From NCBI GenBank assembly GCA_023418835.1, contig JAEZYW010000172.1:1-7532 (forward strand): a stretch of 7,532 nt of DNA. The letters are read 5' to 3'. The notes beneath the pieces were generated by a model. That model was not told where the DNA came from. It ran no database searches and saw only the letters and a list, made by a program, of their open reading frames with translations. Numbering within the stretch: the stretch's first letter is position 1; every line of letters starts with the position of its first letter. Position numbers and translations under genes: made by a program. Source of the DNA: Bacillota bacterium. GTDB taxonomy: Bacteria; Bacillota; Clostridia; Tissierellales; Peptoniphilaceae. Positions 7,193 through 7,532 of this stretch are shown piece after piece.

Positions 7193-7219
7193 AAAAACCC
7201 AGACTATTTATAGTCTGGG
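7193..7219 (-). terminator. Leftward-reading intrinsic terminator hairpin
   Basis: CCCAGACTAT (7198-7207) pairs perfectly with ATAGTCTGGG (7210-7219) around a tiny TT loop (or 9 bp around TTTA). Five A precede it (7193-7197), so on the minus strand it is followed by TTTTT and reads as an intrinsic terminator for transcription coming from the right. On the plus strand no T run follows. No leftward gene is visible to its right within the window. Confidence 0.65.
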
Positions 7220-7231
7220 CAGATTGTTGAC

Positions 7232-7267
7232 AAAGTCGTAGGAATTTTGACTATCCTACGACTTTTT
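7232..7267 (+). terminator. Rightward-reading intrinsic terminator hairpin
   Basis: AAAGTCGTAGGA (7232-7243) pairs perfectly over 12 bp with TCCTACGACTTT (7254-7265) around a 10-base loop, and the right arm merges into TTTTT (7263-7267). It would stop transcription from the membrane-protein gene, 125 bases after that gene's stop, and shield the transposase from read-through. It could equally be part of the insertion sequence end. Confidence 0.7.
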
Positions 7268-7345
7268 AAATAAATTTATCCCATCAAGTGCTGTAATTTC
7301 AACATTTATACCTGATTTTATGGTAAAATATAAGTAGAAATTTAT

Positions 7346-7353
7346 GGTGGTGA
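7346..7353 (+). promoter_or_regulatory. Ribosome binding site pointing to an ATG in the wrong frame for the transposase
   Basis: GGTGGTGA lies 6 bases before ATGATG (7360-7365) and is the only Shine-Dalgarno-like sequence in the area. That ATG opens just 14 codons, ending at TAG 7402-7404, while the transposase homology is in the neighbouring frame. It therefore marks the ancestral start and suggests a frame break between here and 7410. Confidence 0.5.
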
Positions 7354-7409
7354 TTTAATATGATGGAAAAAATAAGAATAAAAACAGAGAACAAGTTCAA
7401 TTAGTATCA

Positions 7410-7532
7410 ATGGATGAATTAGTCCCTAAAGGTCACATATCAAGAGACATAGATAGAGCTATTGACCTTTCATTCATCTATGACTTAGTAGAAGATAAAT
7501 ACTCAAAAGATAGAGGTAGACCTAGTGTAGAT
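7410..7532 (+). CDS. IS1182-family-like transposase, N-terminal fragment (3' end beyond window; 5' frame break likely)
   Basis: The 41 residues from MDELVPKGH through GRPSVD match the conserved N-terminus of IS1182/IS5-like transposases (pattern: LVP..H..R.ID.AIDFSFIYDLVEDKYS...GRPS.D); the catalytic DDE domain lies outside the window. The same frame stays open upstream to a TAA at 7356-7358 and reads KNKNREQVQLVS just before this Met, which also looks like transposase. That stretch contains no ATG, GTG, TTG or CTG, and no ribosome binding site precedes 7410. The good site and ATG at 7360 are in another frame; one extra A in the six-A run 7367-7372 would join them into MMEKNKNKNREQ. I therefore think the true start is 7360 with a frameshift, or a slippage site. 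The coordinates given cover only the uninterrupted Met-initiated part. Confidence 0.75.
   Translation, partial: MDELVPKGHISRDIDRAIDLSFIYDLVEDKYSKDRGRPSVD

Larger units (their letters stand above)
7107..7359. other. Intergenic region between the membrane-protein gene and the transposase
   Basis: No gene seen on either strand. The first 90 bases are A/T-rich, with loosely repeated TTAATT...CTAA words and no clear terminator. Two strong hairpins follow (7193-7219 and 7232-7267). The last ~90 bases look like the leader of an insertion sequence, with TTTATA (7305-7310) and TATAAG (7329-7334), 18 bases apart, as a weak promoter candidate. Confidence 0.55.
7232..7532 (+). mobile_element. Left end of an IS1182-family-like insertion sequence (runs off the window)
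   Basis: Inferred from the transposase N-terminus that begins about 130 bases in. The left boundary is uncertain: I place it at the 12-bp hairpin, but it could lie anywhere from about 7193 to 7290. The right end, and so the terminal inverted repeats and any target-site duplication, are outside the window. Confidence 0.5.

Noticed and set aside
7227..7232. Perfect TTGACA as a promoter for the transposase
   Set aside because: No acceptable -10 at 16-18 bases; the sequence enters the 12-bp terminator hairpin, which would stop the transcript at once.

Overview
The window reads as chromosomal DNA of a low-GC Gram-positive anaerobe. The evidence is the A/T-rich codon use, strong AGGAGG ribosome binding sites, an overlapping galT-galK-galE cluster of Firmicutes type, and secreted proteins ending in the 'stalk' (copper amine oxidase N-terminal-like) domain that is common in Clostridia and Tissierellia. 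A Peptoniphilus/Anaerococcus-like member of the Tissierellia is my best guess; this is inference from protein style, not from a marker gene.

Layout: (1) Positions 1-2838, plus strand: the 3' two-thirds of galT, then complete galK and galE, each overlapping the next by 11 and 4 bases. They form one Leloir-pathway operon that turns galactose into UDP-glucose and glucose-1-phosphate and interconverts UDP-glucose and UDP-galactose. It ends at a hairpin (2871-2902) that can serve as a terminator in both directions. (2) Positions 2901-3425, minus strand: a short cyclase-family (kynurenine formamidase-like) metal hydrolase with its own likely promoter. It keeps the HxGTHxD metal motif but seems to lack the ligands of the second metal site. 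(3) Positions 3476-6507, minus strand: two tandem paralogous secreted proteins (547 aa upstream, 422 aa downstream) with signal peptides, Ig/carboxypeptidase-regulatory-like beta-sandwich segments, a Tyr/Asp/Arg-rich insert and a nearly identical C-terminal stalk domain. They are followed by a clear terminator.

(4) Positions 6508-6845: a very A/T-rich divergent intergenic region with two inverted repeats. (5) Positions 6846-7106, plus strand: a small GlsB/YeaQ/YmgE-family membrane protein. (6) Positions 7107-7532: two strong hairpins, one oriented to stop leftward and one rightward transcription, then the 5' end of an IS1182-family-like transposase that runs off the window. Its reading frame appears broken, or at least lacks a proper start, at a run of six A.

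The metabolic genes are ordinary. The parts most worth a second look are the tandem stalk-domain pair, in which a Tyr-rich loop has grown by internal duplication, the altered cyclase, and the frame-broken IS start. I see no CRISPR, no tRNA or rRNA, no phage genes and no recognisable defence system.
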